Source: Caldimonas caldifontis (GTDB lineage Bacteria > Pseudomonadota > Gammaproteobacteria > Burkholderiales > Burkholderiaceae_C). From it: a DNA stretch of 64,000 nucleotides. The notes below the pieces were generated by a model. It was not told the DNA's origin and did not search any database. It saw only the letters and a list, made by a program, of their open reading frames with translations. The stretch covers positions 124,001 to 188,000 of the forward strand of contig NZ_PSNX01000010.1 of NCBI RefSeq assembly GCF_002930615.1. Direction: 5' to 3'. Made by a program: the position numbers and the translations under genes. The first letter of the stretch is position 1. The number at the start of each line of letters is the position of its first letter. This document shows positions 8,209 to 18,703 of this stretch, in pieces.

Positions 8209-9030
8209 TCAGGAACCCTCGGGCGGGCTTGCGGGCACACGCCGCAGTCCCTCGGTACTGAGCCGGATCACCTCGCCTCGAGTGACCGGGCCGGGGGTGT
8301 CGAAATCCCAGTCCGACAGCACATGGCGCTGCGCCCCCTGGGGCAGCGCATGATCGGCCGGGCGGTGGGTGTGGCCGTGGATCAACACAGGGCTGTTGGC
8401 CGTGGCGAGCCAGGTCAGCACGGCCTGGGTGTCGAGGTCGCCATAGCCTTCGACACCCTGCTCGCGCTTGCGTGCCTCGCTGGCGGCCCGCATGCGCGCG
8501 GCCAGCTCGCGCCGTTGGGCGAGCGGCTGGGCCAGGAAGGCCTGCTGCCAGGCCGGGTCGCGCACCTGACGGCGAAAGGCCTGGTAGTCGGTGTCGTCGA
8601 GGCACAGGGCGTCGCCATGGCTGAGCAGCCATCGTTGCCCGAACGCCACCAGCACGGTGGGGTCGGCCAGGGCCTGGACGCCACAGCGTGCGAGGAAGTC
8701 CGGGCCGACCAGGAAATCGCGGTTGCCAGCCATGAAGTACAGCGTCTTGCTGCGGGCGGCCTCGCGCAGGATGGCCTCGCACCGGGCTTCGAAGCTGCCA
8801 GGTTCGGCAGCATCGTCACCGATCCAGACCTCGAAGACGTCGCCCAGCAGGATCAGGGCCTGCGCAGGGCTGGACGTCAGGTGCTGCGCCCAGGCCGCCG
8901 TGGTGCGGGGCAGCCCGGCCTGCAGGTGCAGGTCGGACAGCAGGTCGATGGCGGTCCAGCGCGACGGGGCGTGGAGTTCCGGCACCACCTGTGGCAGCGA
9001 GGCAGCGTGCGGCGCGACGGTGTCCGTCAA
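8209..9030 (-). CDS. lpxH: UDP-2,3-diacylglucosamine pyrophosphatase LpxH
   Basis: Lipid A pathway enzyme that hydrolyses UDP-2,3-diacylglucosamine to lipid X on the cytoplasmic face of the inner membrane. All calcineurin-like metallophosphatase motifs are present in order: LLSDLHL (DxH), LGDVFEVWIGDD (GDxxE), AGNRD, SHGDALCLDD and HGHTHRP. At 273 residues it is longer than the E. coli enzyme (240), mainly through about 20 extra N-terminal residues. It starts 4 bases from the ppiB stop; ppiB-lpxH adjacency is widely conserved and strengthens the call. Confidence 0.94.
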   Translation of the reverse strand: MTDTVAPHAASLPQVVPELHAPSRWTAIDLLSDLHLQAGLPRTTAAWAQHLTSSPAQALILLGDVFEVWIGDDAAEPGSFEARCEAILREAARSKTLYFMAGNRDFLVGPDFLARCGVQALADPTVLVAFGQRWLLSHGDALCLDDTDYQAFRRQVRDPAWQQAFLAQPLAQRRELAARMRAASEARKREQGVEGYGDLDTQAVLTWLATANSPVLIHGHTHRPADHALPQGAQRHVLSDWDFDTPGPVTRGEVIRLSTEGLRRVPASPPEGS

Positions 9031-9034
9031 GCGC

Positions 9035-9529
9035 TCAGACCTCGACGGCCTTCTCGATCACGACGTCGTCCAGCGGTACGTCGTCATGGAAGCCACGGCG
9101 TCCGGTCTTGACGCCCTTGATCTTGTCGACCACTTCGGTGCCTGCCACCACCTTGCCGAAGACGGCATAGCCCCAGCCCTGGGGGGTCTGGGACTTGAAG
9201 TTCAGGAAGTCGTTGTTGGCCACGTTGATGAAGAACTGCGCCGTGGCCGAATGCGGGTCGGACGTGCGGGCCATTGCCAACGTGTAGGTGTCGTTCTTCA
9301 GGCCGTTGCTCGCTTCGTTCTGGATGGGGGCGTCGGTGGGTTTCTGCTTCATGCCGGCCTCGAAGCCGCCGCCCTGGATCATGAAGCCATTGATGACGCG
9401 GTGAAACACCGTGCCGTCGTAATGACCCTTGCGCACGTAATTCAGGAAGTTTTCGGCAGACAGCGGGGCCTTCTCGGCATCGAGCTCGATGCGGATGACA
9501 CCGTGGTTGGTGTGCAGTTCAACAGCCAT
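9035..9529 (-). CDS. ppiB: Cytoplasmic peptidyl-prolyl isomerase B
   Basis: Cyclophilin of 164 residues without a signal peptide, matching E. coli PpiB (164). The catalytic arginine sits in [16 protein letters not shown], and the active-site segment [13 protein letters not shown] is present. It accelerates proline isomerisation during cytosolic folding. It lies 3 bases from the preceding secreted paralogue; the two share extended identity and appear to have arisen by tandem duplication. Confidence 0.95.
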   Translation of the reverse strand: MAVELHTNHGVIRIELDAEKAPLSAENFLNYVRKGHYDGTVFHRVINGFMIQGGGFEAGMKQKPTDAPIQNEASNGLKNDTYTLAMARTSDPHSATAQFFINVANNDFLNFKSQTPQGWGYAVFGKVVAGTEVVDKIKGVKTGRRGFHDDVPLDDVVIEKAVEV

Positions 9530-9532
9530 GAT

Positions 9533-10099
9533 TCATTTCTCCACAGTGGCTTGACGGATGATCACCGGTTCGACCGGGACGTTCTGGTGGGGGCCCTTGC
9601 TGGTGGTGCGCACGGCCTTGATCTTGTCGACCACGTCCATGCCCGAAACCACGCGCCCGAAGACCGCATAGCCCTGACGGTCGGGTGCGTTGGGGGCGTC
9701 GAGGAAGGTATTGTCCTTGAGGTTGATGAAGAACTGGGCGGTGGCCGAGTTCGGGTCCATGGTGCGCGCCATCGCGATGGTGCCGCGCTGATTGCTCAGA
9801 CCGTTGCGGGCCTCCAGGGGGATCGGTGCCTGCGTGGGCTTCTGGTTCATGTCGGGGGTGAAGCCACCACCCTGGATCATGAAGCCGTCGATGACGCGAT
9901 GGAAGATGGTGCCGTCGTAGTGCTTGGCGTTCACATAGGCCAGGAAGTTCTCGACCGTCCGGGGCGCCTTGGCCGCGTCCAGCTGGACGACGATGTCTCC
10001 CTGCGTGGTGGACAGTCGCACGGTCTGCGACCAGGCGGGCGTGCTCAAGGCGGCGGCCAGCCCCAGGGTGGCGATCCAGGCGAAACGGCGTTGCGTCAT
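9533..10099 (-). CDS. ppiA: Periplasmic peptidyl-prolyl isomerase (cyclophilin A type)
   Basis: A 188-residue cyclophilin with a Sec signal peptide ([19 protein letters not shown]..., cleavage after PAWS, near residue 24), so it acts in the periplasm. The catalytic motif [16 protein letters not shown] and [13 protein letters not shown] match its cytosolic neighbour. I start at the ATG of the signal peptide at 10099; a longer in-frame reading upstream runs antisense through the TPR gene and is rejected. Confidence 0.93.
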   Translation of the reverse strand: MTQRRFAWIATLGLAAALSTPAWSQTVRLSTTQGDIVVQLDAAKAPRTVENFLAYVNAKHYDGTIFHRVIDGFMIQGGGFTPDMNQKPTQAPIPLEARNGLSNQRGTIAMARTMDPNSATAQFFINLKDNTFLDAPNAPDRQGYAVFGRVVSGMDVVDKIKAVRTTSKGPHQNVPVEPVIIRQATVEK

Positions 10100-10185
10100 C
10101 TTGCGAGGCTCCTGTGCATTTGGAAGATGTGCATTGTCGCGCGAGGCTGGAGGCACGTCACGGCTCTGCGTGCAAACCTCGGCGG

Positions 10186-10728
10186 TCAGCGGGGGCGGGG
10201 CGAGAAGAGTTCGCGCACCAGGGCCAGCTTCGCCGGCAGACCTGCATGCCCGGGCTGCTGCTCGAGCGCACGGGCGTAGGACTGGGCCGCCAGCTTGGCG
10301 TAGACATCGCCCAGGTTCTCGTGCGTCACGGGATTGAGCGGCTGCAGCCGCAGGGCCATCTCCAGCGCTTGCCGTGCCTTGTCGTACTGGTCCTGGCGGG
10401 AATAGACCACCGCGAGGTTGTTGAAGACCTCGGGAAGGTCGGGGCGCTCGGCCACCAGTTGCAGGAACTGCGCCTCGGCTTCGCTCAGCTTGTTCTGTTC
10501 CGTCAGCACCACCCCGCGCAGGAACCGCCACTGCAAGTCCTGTGGGCTGGCCTTGAGGCCCCGATCGACCGTCGCCAGGGCATCCGCCGTGCGACCCTCG
10601 CGCAGCAACTGCTGAACCGTGGCCGGGTCGTTGGCCCAGGCGGCGTCCAGCGGCAGGGCCAGCAGACAGACCAAGGCCCACCGATGAAGCCAGCGGGGAC
10701 GGCGGAGGCGGGGGCCGGGGGCGCTCAT
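10186..10728 (-). CDS. Exported TPR-repeat protein
   Basis: A 180-residue protein with an N-terminal signal segment (hydrophobic [16 protein letters not shown], cleavage near residue 32) followed by about three tetratricopeptide repeats; the clearest is [20 protein letters not shown] with the canonical A/G and small-residue spacing. Probably a periplasmic scaffold. It heads the minus-strand run before ppiA (86-base gap) and is divergent from cysS. Its C-terminus reads [13 protein letters not shown]. In many Burkholderiales a TPR protein occupies this position between cysS and the cyclophilins. Function unknown. Confidence 0.85.
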   Translation of the reverse strand: MSAPGPRLRRPRWLHRWALVCLLALPLDAAWANDPATVQQLLREGRTADALATVDRGLKASPQDLQWRFLRGVVLTEQNKLSEAEAQFLQLVAERPDLPEVFNNLAVVYSRQDQYDKARQALEMALRLQPLNPVTHENLGDVYAKLAAQSYARALEQQPGHAGLPAKLALVRELFSPRPR

Positions 10729-10830
10729 GCAGCAGCGGTCTCGGGACGGGCAGGGCTATACTCGTTCGATTCTATCGTGGTGCCCCGCCCGTGCGGACCG
10801 CTGGGCGCCCGGCCCGACTTCACGGCATCC

Positions 10831-12204
10831 ATGACGCTTTCCATCTACAACACGCTCACGCGCCGGCAGGAGCCCTTCTCTCCCATCGATCCTGGCCATG
10901 TCCGCATGTATGTGTGCGGCATGACCATCTACGACTACTGCCATGTCGGCCATGCGCGCATGATGATGGCCTTCGACGTGGTGCAGCGCTGGCTCAAGGT
11001 GCTGGGCTACCGCGTCACGTATGTGCGCAACATCACCGACATCGACGACAAGATCATCAAACGGGCCGTGGAGCGGGGCATCACCATCGGCGAGCTGACT
11101 CGCGAGATGACCGCTGCGATGCACGAGGACATCGGCCAGCTCGGCATCGAGCCGCCCACCCACGAGCCGCGTGCCACTGACTACGTGCACGAGATGATCG
11201 ACCTGATCGGCCGCCTGGAGGCCAAAGGCCTGGCCTATCGCGCCCCCGGCGGCGACGTGAACTTTGCGGTCAGGCGCTTTCCGGGCTATGGCAAGCTCTC
11301 GGGCAAGTCGCTGGATCAGCTGCGCGCGGGCGAGCGCGTGGCGGTGGCCGATGGCAAGGAGGACCCCCTGGACTTCGTGCTGTGGAAGTCGGCCAAGGAC
11401 GCCGAGCCAGAGGAAGCGAAGTGGGACGCCCCTTTCGGCAAGGGCCGCCCCGGCTGGCACATCGAATGCTCAGCCATGAGCTGCGCTTTGCTGGGCGAGC
11501 ACTTCGACATCCACGGCGGGGGCATGGACCTGCAGTTCCCCCATCACGAGAACGAGATTGCCCAGAGTGAGGGTGCCACGGGCCGCACCTTCGTCAATGT
11601 GTGGATGCACAACGGCTTTCTCAACGTCGACAATGAGAAGATGTCGAAGTCGCTGGGCAACTTCTTCACGATCCGGGACGTGCTCAAGCGCTTCGATGGC
11701 GAAACGGTGCGTTTCTTCATGCTGCGCACCCATTACCGCAGCCCCTTCAACTTCAGCGACGCCAACCTGGAGGACGCACGCCACGCATTGCGTCGGCTCT
11801 ACACCGCGCTGGACAGCGTGGCGCCGGCAGACGTGACCGTCGACTGGAACGAGCCTCACGCGGCGCGCTTCCGTGCGGCGATGAACGACGACTTCAACAC
11901 CCCGGAGGCTGTGGCCGTGCTCTTCGACCTGGCCAGCGAGACCAACCGTACCGGCTCGGCGCAGGTGGCGGGGCTGCTCAAGGCCCTGGGCGGCACGCTT
12001 GGCATGTTGCAGGGATCCCCCAGGGCCTACCTGCAGGGTGGGGCCGGGCTGGACGAGGCCGCCATCCAGGCGCAGATCGAAGCGCGTGCGGCGGCCAAGA
12101 AGGCGAAGAACTTCGCCGAGGCGGACCGCATCCGCGATGCGCTGGCGGCCCAGGGCATCGTGCTGAAGGACACGCCGCAAGGCACCACCTGGGTGAAGGC
12201 CTGA
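10831..12204 (+). CDS. cysS: Cysteinyl-tRNA synthetase
   Basis: Class I aminoacyl-tRNA synthetase, 457 residues (E. coli 461). The HIGH-type motif is HVGH, the KMSKS motif is at residues 270-274, and the catalytic zinc ligands appear as VCGMT, HIECSAM and HHENE. The start at [10 protein letters not shown] is chosen from the family N-terminus; the frame stays open upstream but is antisense to the TPR gene. A -10-like TATACT occurs at 10757-10762, about 65 bases upstream. The glycosylase gene follows after 5 bases. Confidence 0.96.
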   Translation: MTLSIYNTLTRRQEPFSPIDPGHVRMYVCGMTIYDYCHVGHARMMMAFDVVQRWLKVLGYRVTYVRNITDIDDKIIKRAVERGITIGELTREMTAAMHEDIGQLGIEPPTHEPRATDYVHEMIDLIGRLEAKGLAYRAPGGDVNFAVRRFPGYGKLSGKSLDQLRAGERVAVADGKEDPLDFVLWKSAKDAEPEEAKWDAPFGKGRPGWHIECSAMSCALLGEHFDIHGGGMDLQFPHHENEIAQSEGATGRTFVNVWMHNGFLNVDNEKMSKSLGNFFTIRDVLKRFDGETVRFFMLRTHYRSPFNFSDANLEDARHALRRLYTALDSVAPADVTVDWNEPHAARFRAAMNDDFNTPEAVAVLFDLASETNRTGSAQVAGLLKALGGTLGMLQGSPRAYLQGGAGLDEAAIQAQIEARAAAKKAKNFAEADRIRDALAAQGIVLKDTPQGTTWVKA

Positions 12205-12209
12205 ACGCC

Positions 12210-12851
12210 ATGGCTCGTGTGGTCACGCCCGATTACTGGGACGACGCCTGCAAGTACCTCAGCAAGCGCGACCGGGTGATGCGCAAGCTCATCCCGCAGT
12301 TCGGCGAGGCGCGGCTGCAGAGCCGGGGGGACGCGTTCACCACGCTGGCACGTTCCATCGTGGGTCAGCAGATTTCGGTGAAGGCCGCTCAGGCGGTGTG
12401 GGATCGCTTCGCGGCGCTCACCGACGGGCCACCGACCCGCATCGCGCCGGCCGCCGTGCTGGCCCTGGGGGTGGACGACCTGCGGGGGGCCGGCCTGTCG
12501 GCCCGCAAGGTGGAGTACCTGCGCGACCTGGCCACCCATTTCGACGAGGGCGCGGTGCATGTGCGCCAGTGGGCCAGCATGGACGACGAGGCGATCATCG
12601 AGGAACTGGTGGCCATCCGCGGCATCGGCCGCTGGACGGCCGAGATGTTCCTGATCTTCCACCTCATGCGACCCAACGTCATGCCTTATGACGACCTGGG
12701 CCTGCTCAAGGGCATCAGCCAGAACTATTTCAGCGGCGAGCCCGTGTCGCGCGCCGAGGCCCGTGAGGTGGGCGACGCCTGGGCCCCGTTCCGCTCGGTG
12801 GCGACATGGTACATTTGGCGCAGCCTGGACCCACTGCCCGTGGAGTACTAG
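12210..12851 (+). CDS. DNA-3-methyladenine glycosylase II-like (HhH-GPD)
   Basis: Base-excision repair glycosylase of the AlkA/HhH-GPD superfamily, removing alkylated purines from DNA. The helix-hairpin-helix [15 protein letters not shown] is followed by [10 protein letters not shown], where the second aspartate is the expected catalytic residue. At 213 residues it lacks the extra N-terminal domain of E. coli AlkA (282) and matches the short form common in beta- and alphaproteobacteria. ATG 5 bases after the cysS stop; probably co-transcribed with it. Confidence 0.9.
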   Translation: MARVVTPDYWDDACKYLSKRDRVMRKLIPQFGEARLQSRGDAFTTLARSIVGQQISVKAAQAVWDRFAALTDGPPTRIAPAAVLALGVDDLRGAGLSARKVEYLRDLATHFDEGAVHVRQWASMDDEAIIEELVAIRGIGRWTAEMFLIFHLMRPNVMPYDDLGLLKGISQNYFSGEPVSRAEAREVGDAWAPFRSVATWYIWRSLDPLPVEY

Positions 12852-12918
12852 GATTCGTTCGTTTCGCGCACATCAAGAACCACAGCGAGACGCTTCGTCC
12901 AACGTCGGGATCACCGGG

Positions 12919-13890
12919 ATGAGCAAACGACATTTCCTCGAGTTCGAGCAACCCATTGCCGAACTCGAATCCAAAATCGATGAGCTGCGTTACGTGCAAA
13001 GCGAATCGGCGGTGGACATCTCCGAAGAGATCGACCGCCTGAGCAAGAAGAGCCTGCAACTCACGAAAGACATCTACGCCAGCCTCACGCCCTGGCAGGT
13101 CACGCAGATTGCGCGACACCCCCAGCGCCCCTACACGCTGGACTACGTGAACGAAATCTTCACCGAGTTCCAGGAACTCCACGGCGACCGCCACTTCGCG
13201 GACGATCAGTCCATCGTCGGGGGGTTGGCTCGTTTCAACGGCCAGCCCTGCATGGTCATCGGTCATCAGAAGGGCCGTGACACGAAGGAGCGTGCGCTGC
13301 GCAACTTCGGAATGTCGCGCCCGGAGGGTTACCGCAAGGCGCTGCGTCTGATGAAGCTGGCCGAAAAGTTCGGCTTGCCGGTTTTCACTTTCGTCGATAC
13401 ACCTGGCGCCTATCCCGGCATCGGTGCTGAGGAGCGAGGCCAGTCGGAAGCGATTGGCCGCAATATCTTCGAGATGGCCCAGCTCGAAGTGCCCATCATC
13501 GCCACCATCATCGGCGAGGGGGGGTCGGGCGGGGCCCTGGCCATCAGCGTGGGCGACCAGGTGCTGATGCTTCAGTACTCCGTGTACTCGGTCATCTCGC
13601 CTGAGGGTTGCGCCTCCATTCTCTGGAAGACGGCTGACCGTGCTGCCGATGCGGCCGAAGCCCTGGGCATCACGGCGCATCGCCTCAAGGCTCTGGGTCT
13701 GGTGGACAAGATCGTCAGCGAGCCCGTGGGAGGGGCTCATCGCGATACCAAACAGATGGCGGCTTACCTCAAACGGGCGCTCAACGATGCCCTGCGTCAG
13801 GTCAGCGATCTCAAGCCGAAGGAGCTGCTGAACCGCCGCTACGAGCGGCTGCAGAGCTACGGCCGCTTCACCGACACCAAAGCGCACTGA
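12919..13890 (+). CDS. accA: Acetyl-CoA carboxylase carboxyltransferase alpha subunit
   Basis: Alpha subunit of the carboxyltransferase that, with AccD, makes malonyl-CoA for fatty acid synthesis. 323 residues (E. coli 319). Recognisable segments: [20 protein letters not shown] at the start, [30 protein letters not shown], and [11 protein letters not shown], which provides oxyanion-type backbone contacts. The ATG is placed by this N-terminus. The stop overlaps the tilS start by one base (TGATG), a pairing conserved in many betaproteobacteria. Confidence 0.96.
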   Translation: MSKRHFLEFEQPIAELESKIDELRYVQSESAVDISEEIDRLSKKSLQLTKDIYASLTPWQVTQIARHPQRPYTLDYVNEIFTEFQELHGDRHFADDQSIVGGLARFNGQPCMVIGHQKGRDTKERALRNFGMSRPEGYRKALRLMKLAEKFGLPVFTFVDTPGAYPGIGAEERGQSEAIGRNIFEMAQLEVPIIATIIGEGGSGGALAISVGDQVLMLQYSVYSVISPEGCASILWKTADRAADAAEALGITAHRLKALGLVDKIVSEPVGGAHRDTKQMAAYLKRALNDALRQVSDLKPKELLNRRYERLQSYGRFTDTKAH

Positions 13891-15209
13891 TGAAACCTGC
13901 GGCTGCCGCGCCTGGCGTGGTGGCGGTCGCCTACAGCGGGGGCCGTGATTCCACGGCCCTTTTGTTTGCCACCTTGCGGGTGGCCCACGCGTTGGGCCTG
14001 CGGGTGGTGGCGCTGCACATCCACCATGGGCTCCAGGCGAAGGCTGACGACTGGCTGAGGCATTGCCGGAAGCAGTGTGATGCATGGAAACGCCAAGGCT
14101 GGCCGGTGACTCTGGCCTGGACTCGCCTGCACCTCCATCTCACCGCTGGTGACAGTGTGGAGGCGGTGGCCCGCCGCGCGCGCTACCAGGCCCTGCGCCG
14201 CCTGGCCCTGGAACACGGTGCCCACACCGTGCTGCTCGGGCACCATCGCACCGATCAGGCTGAGACGTTTTTGCTGCAAGCCTTGCGCGGAGGTGGTGTG
14301 GCAGGCCTGGCGGGCATGCCTGTGACGGCGACTCGCGAGGGAGTGGCGTGGCTGCGGCCCTGGCGTAACCGACCGCGCAGTGACATCGAAGCCTACGTGG
14401 TTCAGCACGGGCTCGCCTACGTCGACGACGAGAGCAACGCTGACGATCGCTTTGCCCGCAACCTGCTTCGCCAGCAGGTCTGGCCCGCATTGGTGGGGGC
14501 CTTCCCCCAGGCAGAAGCGGCCTTGGCCGACGCGGCCGCTTGGGCGGGTGAAGCCTCGGCCTGCCTGGAAGCGTTGGCCACGCTCGATCTGGCTTCTCTT
14601 GACGATGGGCTGGGCCTGGATGTGCAGGCCTGTCGGCGTCTGGGCACGGCCAGAGGCCGTAATGCCTTGCGCGTGTGGATCCGCCGGATGAGCGGCCATC
14701 GTCCATCGGCCAGCCTCCTGGAGCGACTCTGGCAGGAATCAGCCGGCGTATCCGCACGGCGCTGGGATTGGGCCAAGGGAGAACTGCGCTTGTATCGTGG
14801 TCGCCTGTCTTGGGTGGGGCGGGTCGTTGCGGCCGCCTCTGAGGCGCGTGCCCTGCCGGCAACCCACCTGAGCCTGAAGGGGGGTGGCATCGTGGCCGTT
14901 CCGGGTTGGGGGGGCGCACTGAGGGTCGAGCGCGTGCGAGAGGGCGGTGTGGCCTGGGAGCGTCTTAGACGCGTTGAGCTGCGTGGGCGTCAGGGCGGGG
15001 AGCAGTTCCAATCCGGCCACGGACGTCCGCCGCGTGCGCTGAAAAAGCAGTTCCAGGCTGCGGCGGTGCCAGCCTGGCAACGACAGGGCCCGCTCGTCTA
15101 TGACGCGGCCGGACATCTTCTCTTCGTGCCCGGACTGGGCATGGACGCGCGTGCCTGGGCCACACCCGGTCGTCCCCAGTGGCGCCTGCTCTGGGAGCCG
15201 CTCGCCTGA
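13890..15209 (+). CDS. tilS: tRNA(Ile)-lysidine synthase
   Basis: Converts C34 of tRNA-Ile(CAU) to lysidine so that it decodes AUA. The PP-loop ATP pyrophosphatase motif YSGGRDSTALL starts near residue 15. The N-terminal catalytic half also has LGHHRTDQAETFLL; the C-terminal TilS domain begins near residue 370 (RQGGEQFQSGHGRP). 439 residues matches the family (about 430). Start codon overlaps the accA stop, suggesting translational coupling. Confidence 0.94.
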   Translation: MKPAAAAPGVVAVAYSGGRDSTALLFATLRVAHALGLRVVALHIHHGLQAKADDWLRHCRKQCDAWKRQGWPVTLAWTRLHLHLTAGDSVEAVARRARYQALRRLALEHGAHTVLLGHHRTDQAETFLLQALRGGGVAGLAGMPVTATREGVAWLRPWRNRPRSDIEAYVVQHGLAYVDDESNADDRFARNLLRQQVWPALVGAFPQAEAALADAAAWAGEASACLEALATLDLASLDDGLGLDVQACRRLGTARGRNALRVWIRRMSGHRPSASLLERLWQESAGVSARRWDWAKGELRLYRGRLSWVGRVVAAASEARALPATHLSLKGGGIVAVPGWGGALRVERVREGGVAWERLRRVELRGRQGGEQFQSGHGRPPRALKKQFQAAAVPAWQRQGPLVYDAAGHLLFVPGLGMDARAWATPGRPQWRLLWEPLA

Positions 15210-15365
15210 CGCCTGTATCGGCCACAGTGAGTCCACGGGCTCTCGTCGCAGGAGGGTGCTTGGCAGTGATGCGGGTCAACCCGGATGCGCAGCCGCTACA
15301 ATGTGAGGTTTGTTTGCGACCGCGGCGCAACACCCTGCCGATCACCCCTTCCGCGCACGACTTCC

Positions 15366-16634
15366 ATGGCACTCATCGTTCACAAATACGGCGGCACGTC
15401 GATGGGCTCGACCGAGCGCATCCGCAACGTCGCCAAGCGCGTCGCCAAATGGCACCGTGCCGGCCACCAGATGGTGGTCGTGCCTTCTGCCATGAGCGGC
15501 GAAACCAATCGTCTGCTGGGCCTGGCCAAGGAACTGGCACCGTCCAGCCACACCACCGCCTACGCCCGCGAACTCGACATGATCGCCGCCACCGGCGAGC
15601 AGGTCTCCGTGGGTCTGCTGGCCATCGCGTTGCAGGCTGAGGGCCTGGAGGCCATCAGCTACACCGGCTGGCAGGTGCCGGTGCGCACCGACTCCTCCTA
15701 CACCAAGGCGCGCATCGAGAGCATCGACGACCAGCGCGTGCGCGCCGACCTCGACGCCGGCAAGGTGGTGATCATCACCGGCTTCCAGGGCATTGACGGT
15801 CTGGGACACATCACCACGCTGGGCCGGGGCGGCTCGGACACCTCGGCCGTGGCCATCGCCGCGGCGATGAAGGCGGCCGAATGCCTGATCTATACCGACG
15901 TGGATGGCGTCTACACCACCGACCCGCGCATCGTGCCCGAGGCACGTCGCCTGCACACCATCAGCTTCGAGGAAATGCTCGAGATGGCCAGCCTGGGCTC
16001 GAAGGTGCTGCAGATCCGTTCGGTCGAGTTCGCCGGCAAGTACCGCGTGCCGCTGCGCGTGCTGTCGAGCTTCACCCCCTGGGACATCCCCCTCGACGAG
16101 GAAGCCAAGTCGGGCACGCTGATCACCTTTGAGGAAGACGAGAACATGGAACAAGCCGTTGTGTCGGGCATTGCCTTCAACCGCGACGAGGCCAAGATCA
16201 CCGTGATGGGCGTGCCGGACAAGCCGGGCATCGCTTACCAGATCCTCGGTGCCGTCGCCGACGCCAACATCGATGTGGATGTGATCCTGCAGAACGTCTC
16301 GCACGACGGGAAGACCGATTTCTCCTTCACGGTGCATCGCAATGACTACGCCAAGACCATCGACCTGCTGAAGGAAAAGGTCGTGCCCCATCTGGGCGCC
16401 AATGAGGTGGTGGGTGACGCGAAGATCTGCAAGGTGTCCATCGTGGGCATCGGCATGCGCTCGCACGCCGGCGTGGCCAGCCGCATGTTCCGTGTGCTCT
16501 CGGAAGAGGGCATCAACATCCAGATGATCACCACCAGCGAGATCAAGACCAGCGTGGTGATCGACGAGAAGTACATGGAGCTGGCCGTGCGCGCGCTGCA
16601 CAAGGCCTTCGACCTGGACCAGGACGCCGCCTGA
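15366..16634 (+). CDS. lysC: Aspartate kinase
   Basis: First enzyme of the aspartate pathway (Lys, Thr, Met, diaminopimelate). 422 residues. Kinase domain: [13 protein letters not shown] at the N-terminus, [29 protein letters not shown]. Two ACT domains follow from about residue 265 ([33 protein letters not shown]), as in lysine/threonine-inhibited enzymes. An in-frame ATG at 16146 (residue 261) preceded by GAGGAAG is placed as in Gram-positive aspartokinases that also make a separate beta subunit. A -10-like TACAAT lies at 15297-15302. Confidence 0.95.
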   Translation: MALIVHKYGGTSMGSTERIRNVAKRVAKWHRAGHQMVVVPSAMSGETNRLLGLAKELAPSSHTTAYARELDMIAATGEQVSVGLLAIALQAEGLEAISYTGWQVPVRTDSSYTKARIESIDDQRVRADLDAGKVVIITGFQGIDGLGHITTLGRGGSDTSAVAIAAAMKAAECLIYTDVDGVYTTDPRIVPEARRLHTISFEEMLEMASLGSKVLQIRSVEFAGKYRVPLRVLSSFTPWDIPLDEEAKSGTLITFEEDENMEQAVVSGIAFNRDEAKITVMGVPDKPGIAYQILGAVADANIDVDVILQNVSHDGKTDFSFTVHRNDYAKTIDLLKEKVVPHLGANEVVGDAKICKVSIVGIGMRSHAGVASRMFRVLSEEGINIQMITTSEIKTSVVIDEKYMELAVRALHKAFDLDQDAA

Positions 16635-16699
16635 GTGGAAAAGCCCGTGCGAAGGGGGGCATTCATGGTTAGAATGCGGCCCTTCGCAGATTTCCGGTT

Positions 16700-16792
16700 G
16701 GAGACGTGACCGAGAGGCCGAAGGTGCTCCCCTGCTAAGGGAGTATGTGGGCAAAACCTGCATCGAGGGTTCGAATCCCTCCGTCTCCGCCA
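16700..16792 (+). tRNA. tRNA-Ser (anticodon GCT)
   Basis: The acceptor stem GGAGACG pairs with CGTCTCC, followed by discriminator G and an encoded CCA. The anticodon stem CTCCC/GGGAG encloses loop CTGCTAA with anticodon GCT (16734-16736), and GGTTCGAATCC is the T arm. The long variable arm (93 bases in all) is typical of tRNA-Ser. A -10-like TAGAAT lies at 16670-16675, and a terminator follows 8 bases after CCA. Confidence 0.97.
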
Positions 16793-16800
16793 ACGAACAA

Positions 16801-16823
16801 GCCACCCCTCGGGGTGGCTTTTT
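16801..16823 (+). terminator. Intrinsic terminator after tRNA-Ser(GCT)
   Basis: GCCACCCC-TC-GGGGTGGC stem (16801-16818) followed directly by TTTTT. It also lies just beyond the convergent opgD stop but has no U-run in that direction. Confidence 0.88.
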
Positions 16824-16843
16824 CGTTGGGCCTCTCGGTGGGC

Positions 16844-18409
16844 TCAGTACAGCTTGCGCTCGGCCACCGGCGGCGGGCTCCATTGGTAGAGCCAGGTTTC
16901 CGTGAGCGGCTGACCGGCGTTTTCCAGGTAGAGGCGGATGGTGATGGGCTCGGTGTCTTCGGGGGGCACGAGGTCGAACATCGCGCGATAGCCCCGGATG
17001 GAGTGCAATGGACGGGCCGAGACGATCTCGACGCGCCCGCGGCTGGGGGTGATGACGGCCTTGACGTTGGCGTCGCGTCCCAGCAGCGAGAGGTCGCCGC
17101 CGGCAAAGTCCACGGCAAAGCGCCAGGAGAAGTACTTGCGCGGCTGGCCGATCACGCCACCCAGGCCGGTCCGCGTGGCCACGCAGTGCGCGAGCCTGGG
17201 TTTGGCCGGCGGGTGGGCCCCCCAGTGCAACCGATAGCTGTAGAGGAGTTCCTCGCCCGCCTGCGGTTTGCGCTCGGGGTTCCAGAAGGCGACGATGTTG
17301 TCGAAGGTTTCGTCGACGGTGGGAATCTCGACCAGTTGCACCGAGCCCTTGCCCCAGTCGCCCTTGGGTTCCACCCACAGGCTGGGGCGGCGCTCGTAGA
17401 ACACGCCGTCGTCCTGGTAGTTTTCGAAGTCCCGGTCGCGTTGGAGCAGGCCAAAGCCTCGTGGCTGCTGGTCCTGAAAGGCATTGAAGGCGAGCTTCAC
17501 CGGGTTGGTGAGCGGACGCCAGATCCATTCGCCGTTGCCCGTCCACAGGGCCAGGCCATCGCTGTCGTGGATTTCCGGGCGCCAGTCGTAGCCCATGCGG
17601 CGATCGTTCTCGCCCACCTGGTACATGCTGGTCAGGGGAGCGACGCCCAGTCGCTCAATGGTCTTGCGTGGGTAGAGGCTTGCGTCGATGTCCATCACCA
17701 GCGTGTCGCCCGGGGTGATGAGGAAGCGGTAGGCGCCGGCGACGCTGGGCGAGTCGAGCAAGGCATGAACGACCACGGTGCTCGATTGCGGGTCAGGGCG
17801 TTCCAGCCAGAATGCAGTGAAGTCGGGGAACTCTTCCGGGTAGGGCATGGCCGTGTCGATGGCCAGGCCTCTGGCAGACAGTCCGTACTGCCACTCACCG
17901 CCGACCGCCCGGAAGTAGCTCGCACCGAGGAAGGCGCAGATGTCGCGCTCGAGGTCGGTATGGAAGTTGAGACGAAAGCCGGCGAAGCCGAGGTCGTCGG
18001 GCAGCGCTGTACGGGCCAGCCCGCTCTTGCTGTGATCGAACATCGCAGGCCGGTAGGCGATCTCGCGAGCCTGTCCGTTGACCACCTCGTGGATACGCAC
18101 CGGCGACTTGAAGAACAGGCCGAGGTGGAAGAACTGGGCCTGGAAGCGCAGACGCTCGTTGCGCCACAGGGCCTGGTCCGGCCGGAAACGGATGGATTGA
18201 TACTGATCCCAGTCCAAGGCCTCGACCGCGGGGGGGAGCTGGCGCGAGGGGGCTTGGTACGGTCGCTCGGACAGCCAGCGGGCGTGACCCTTGAGCCAGG
18301 CGTGATCGAAAGCCTGGGCTTCACCGCGCCGGGCTGTGACGCTGAGGGCCGCGGGGGCGGCCAGCCAGGGAAGAAGGCCGAGAATCTGGACCAGTTGACG
18401 TCGCTGCAT
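16844..18409 (-). CDS. opgD: Periplasmic glucan biosynthesis protein OpgD/MdoD
   Basis: Exported protein needed to shape osmoregulated periplasmic glucans. 521 residues. The N-terminus MQRRQLVQILGLLPWLAAPAA has a twin-arginine-like RRQLVQ, as expected for OpgD, which uses Tat, rather than OpgG, which uses Sec. Family segments include LDWDQYQSIRFRPDQALW, LDSPSVAGAYRF and GDWGKGSVQLVEIPT. The glycosyltransferase opgH is not adjacent. OpgG is the alternative assignment; the Tat-like leader tips it to OpgD. Confidence 0.88.
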   Translation of the reverse strand: MQRRQLVQILGLLPWLAAPAALSVTARRGEAQAFDHAWLKGHARWLSERPYQAPSRQLPPAVEALDWDQYQSIRFRPDQALWRNERLRFQAQFFHLGLFFKSPVRIHEVVNGQAREIAYRPAMFDHSKSGLARTALPDDLGFAGFRLNFHTDLERDICAFLGASYFRAVGGEWQYGLSARGLAIDTAMPYPEEFPDFTAFWLERPDPQSSTVVVHALLDSPSVAGAYRFLITPGDTLVMDIDASLYPRKTIERLGVAPLTSMYQVGENDRRMGYDWRPEIHDSDGLALWTGNGEWIWRPLTNPVKLAFNAFQDQQPRGFGLLQRDRDFENYQDDGVFYERRPSLWVEPKGDWGKGSVQLVEIPTVDETFDNIVAFWNPERKPQAGEELLYSYRLHWGAHPPAKPRLAHCVATRTGLGGVIGQPRKYFSWRFAVDFAGGDLSLLGRDANVKAVITPSRGRVEIVSARPLHSIRGYRAMFDLVPPEDTEPITIRLYLENAGQPLTETWLYQWSPPPVAERKLY

Positions 18410-18703
18410 GCAGTGTGGAGTGGTTGAAAGCCGGGACAGGCGCAGTGTGAGGCCGGGAAGGGGTCAGGGACGTCAGGCCGCGCAGCGCTCGCACTGTAGG
18501 ACAATTCCGACACCTGCATAGTGTGAAGAAGTGCACATTGCAAGCGCCATCATGCCCCGGGTTGAGGGGTTGTAGGGTCAAGTGATGTGCTTTCCCATGC
18601 GATACAGCAGCATGGCGCACGGAGTCCGGCCCCCGATGCGTGATCAACCGCCCTTGGTGGCCCGCTGCCGGTGTCCCGGGCCCAGCGTGCAGGAGCATGT
18701 TCC

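Noticed and set aside
8591-10279. Plus-strand open frame of 562 codons across ppiA, ppiB and lpxH
   Set aside because: It spans three recognised minus-strand genes and has no domain content.
15342-17546. Minus-strand frame of 734 codons spanning lysC and tRNA-Ser
   Set aside because: It crosses a tRNA gene and a certain coding sequence; an obvious shadow.
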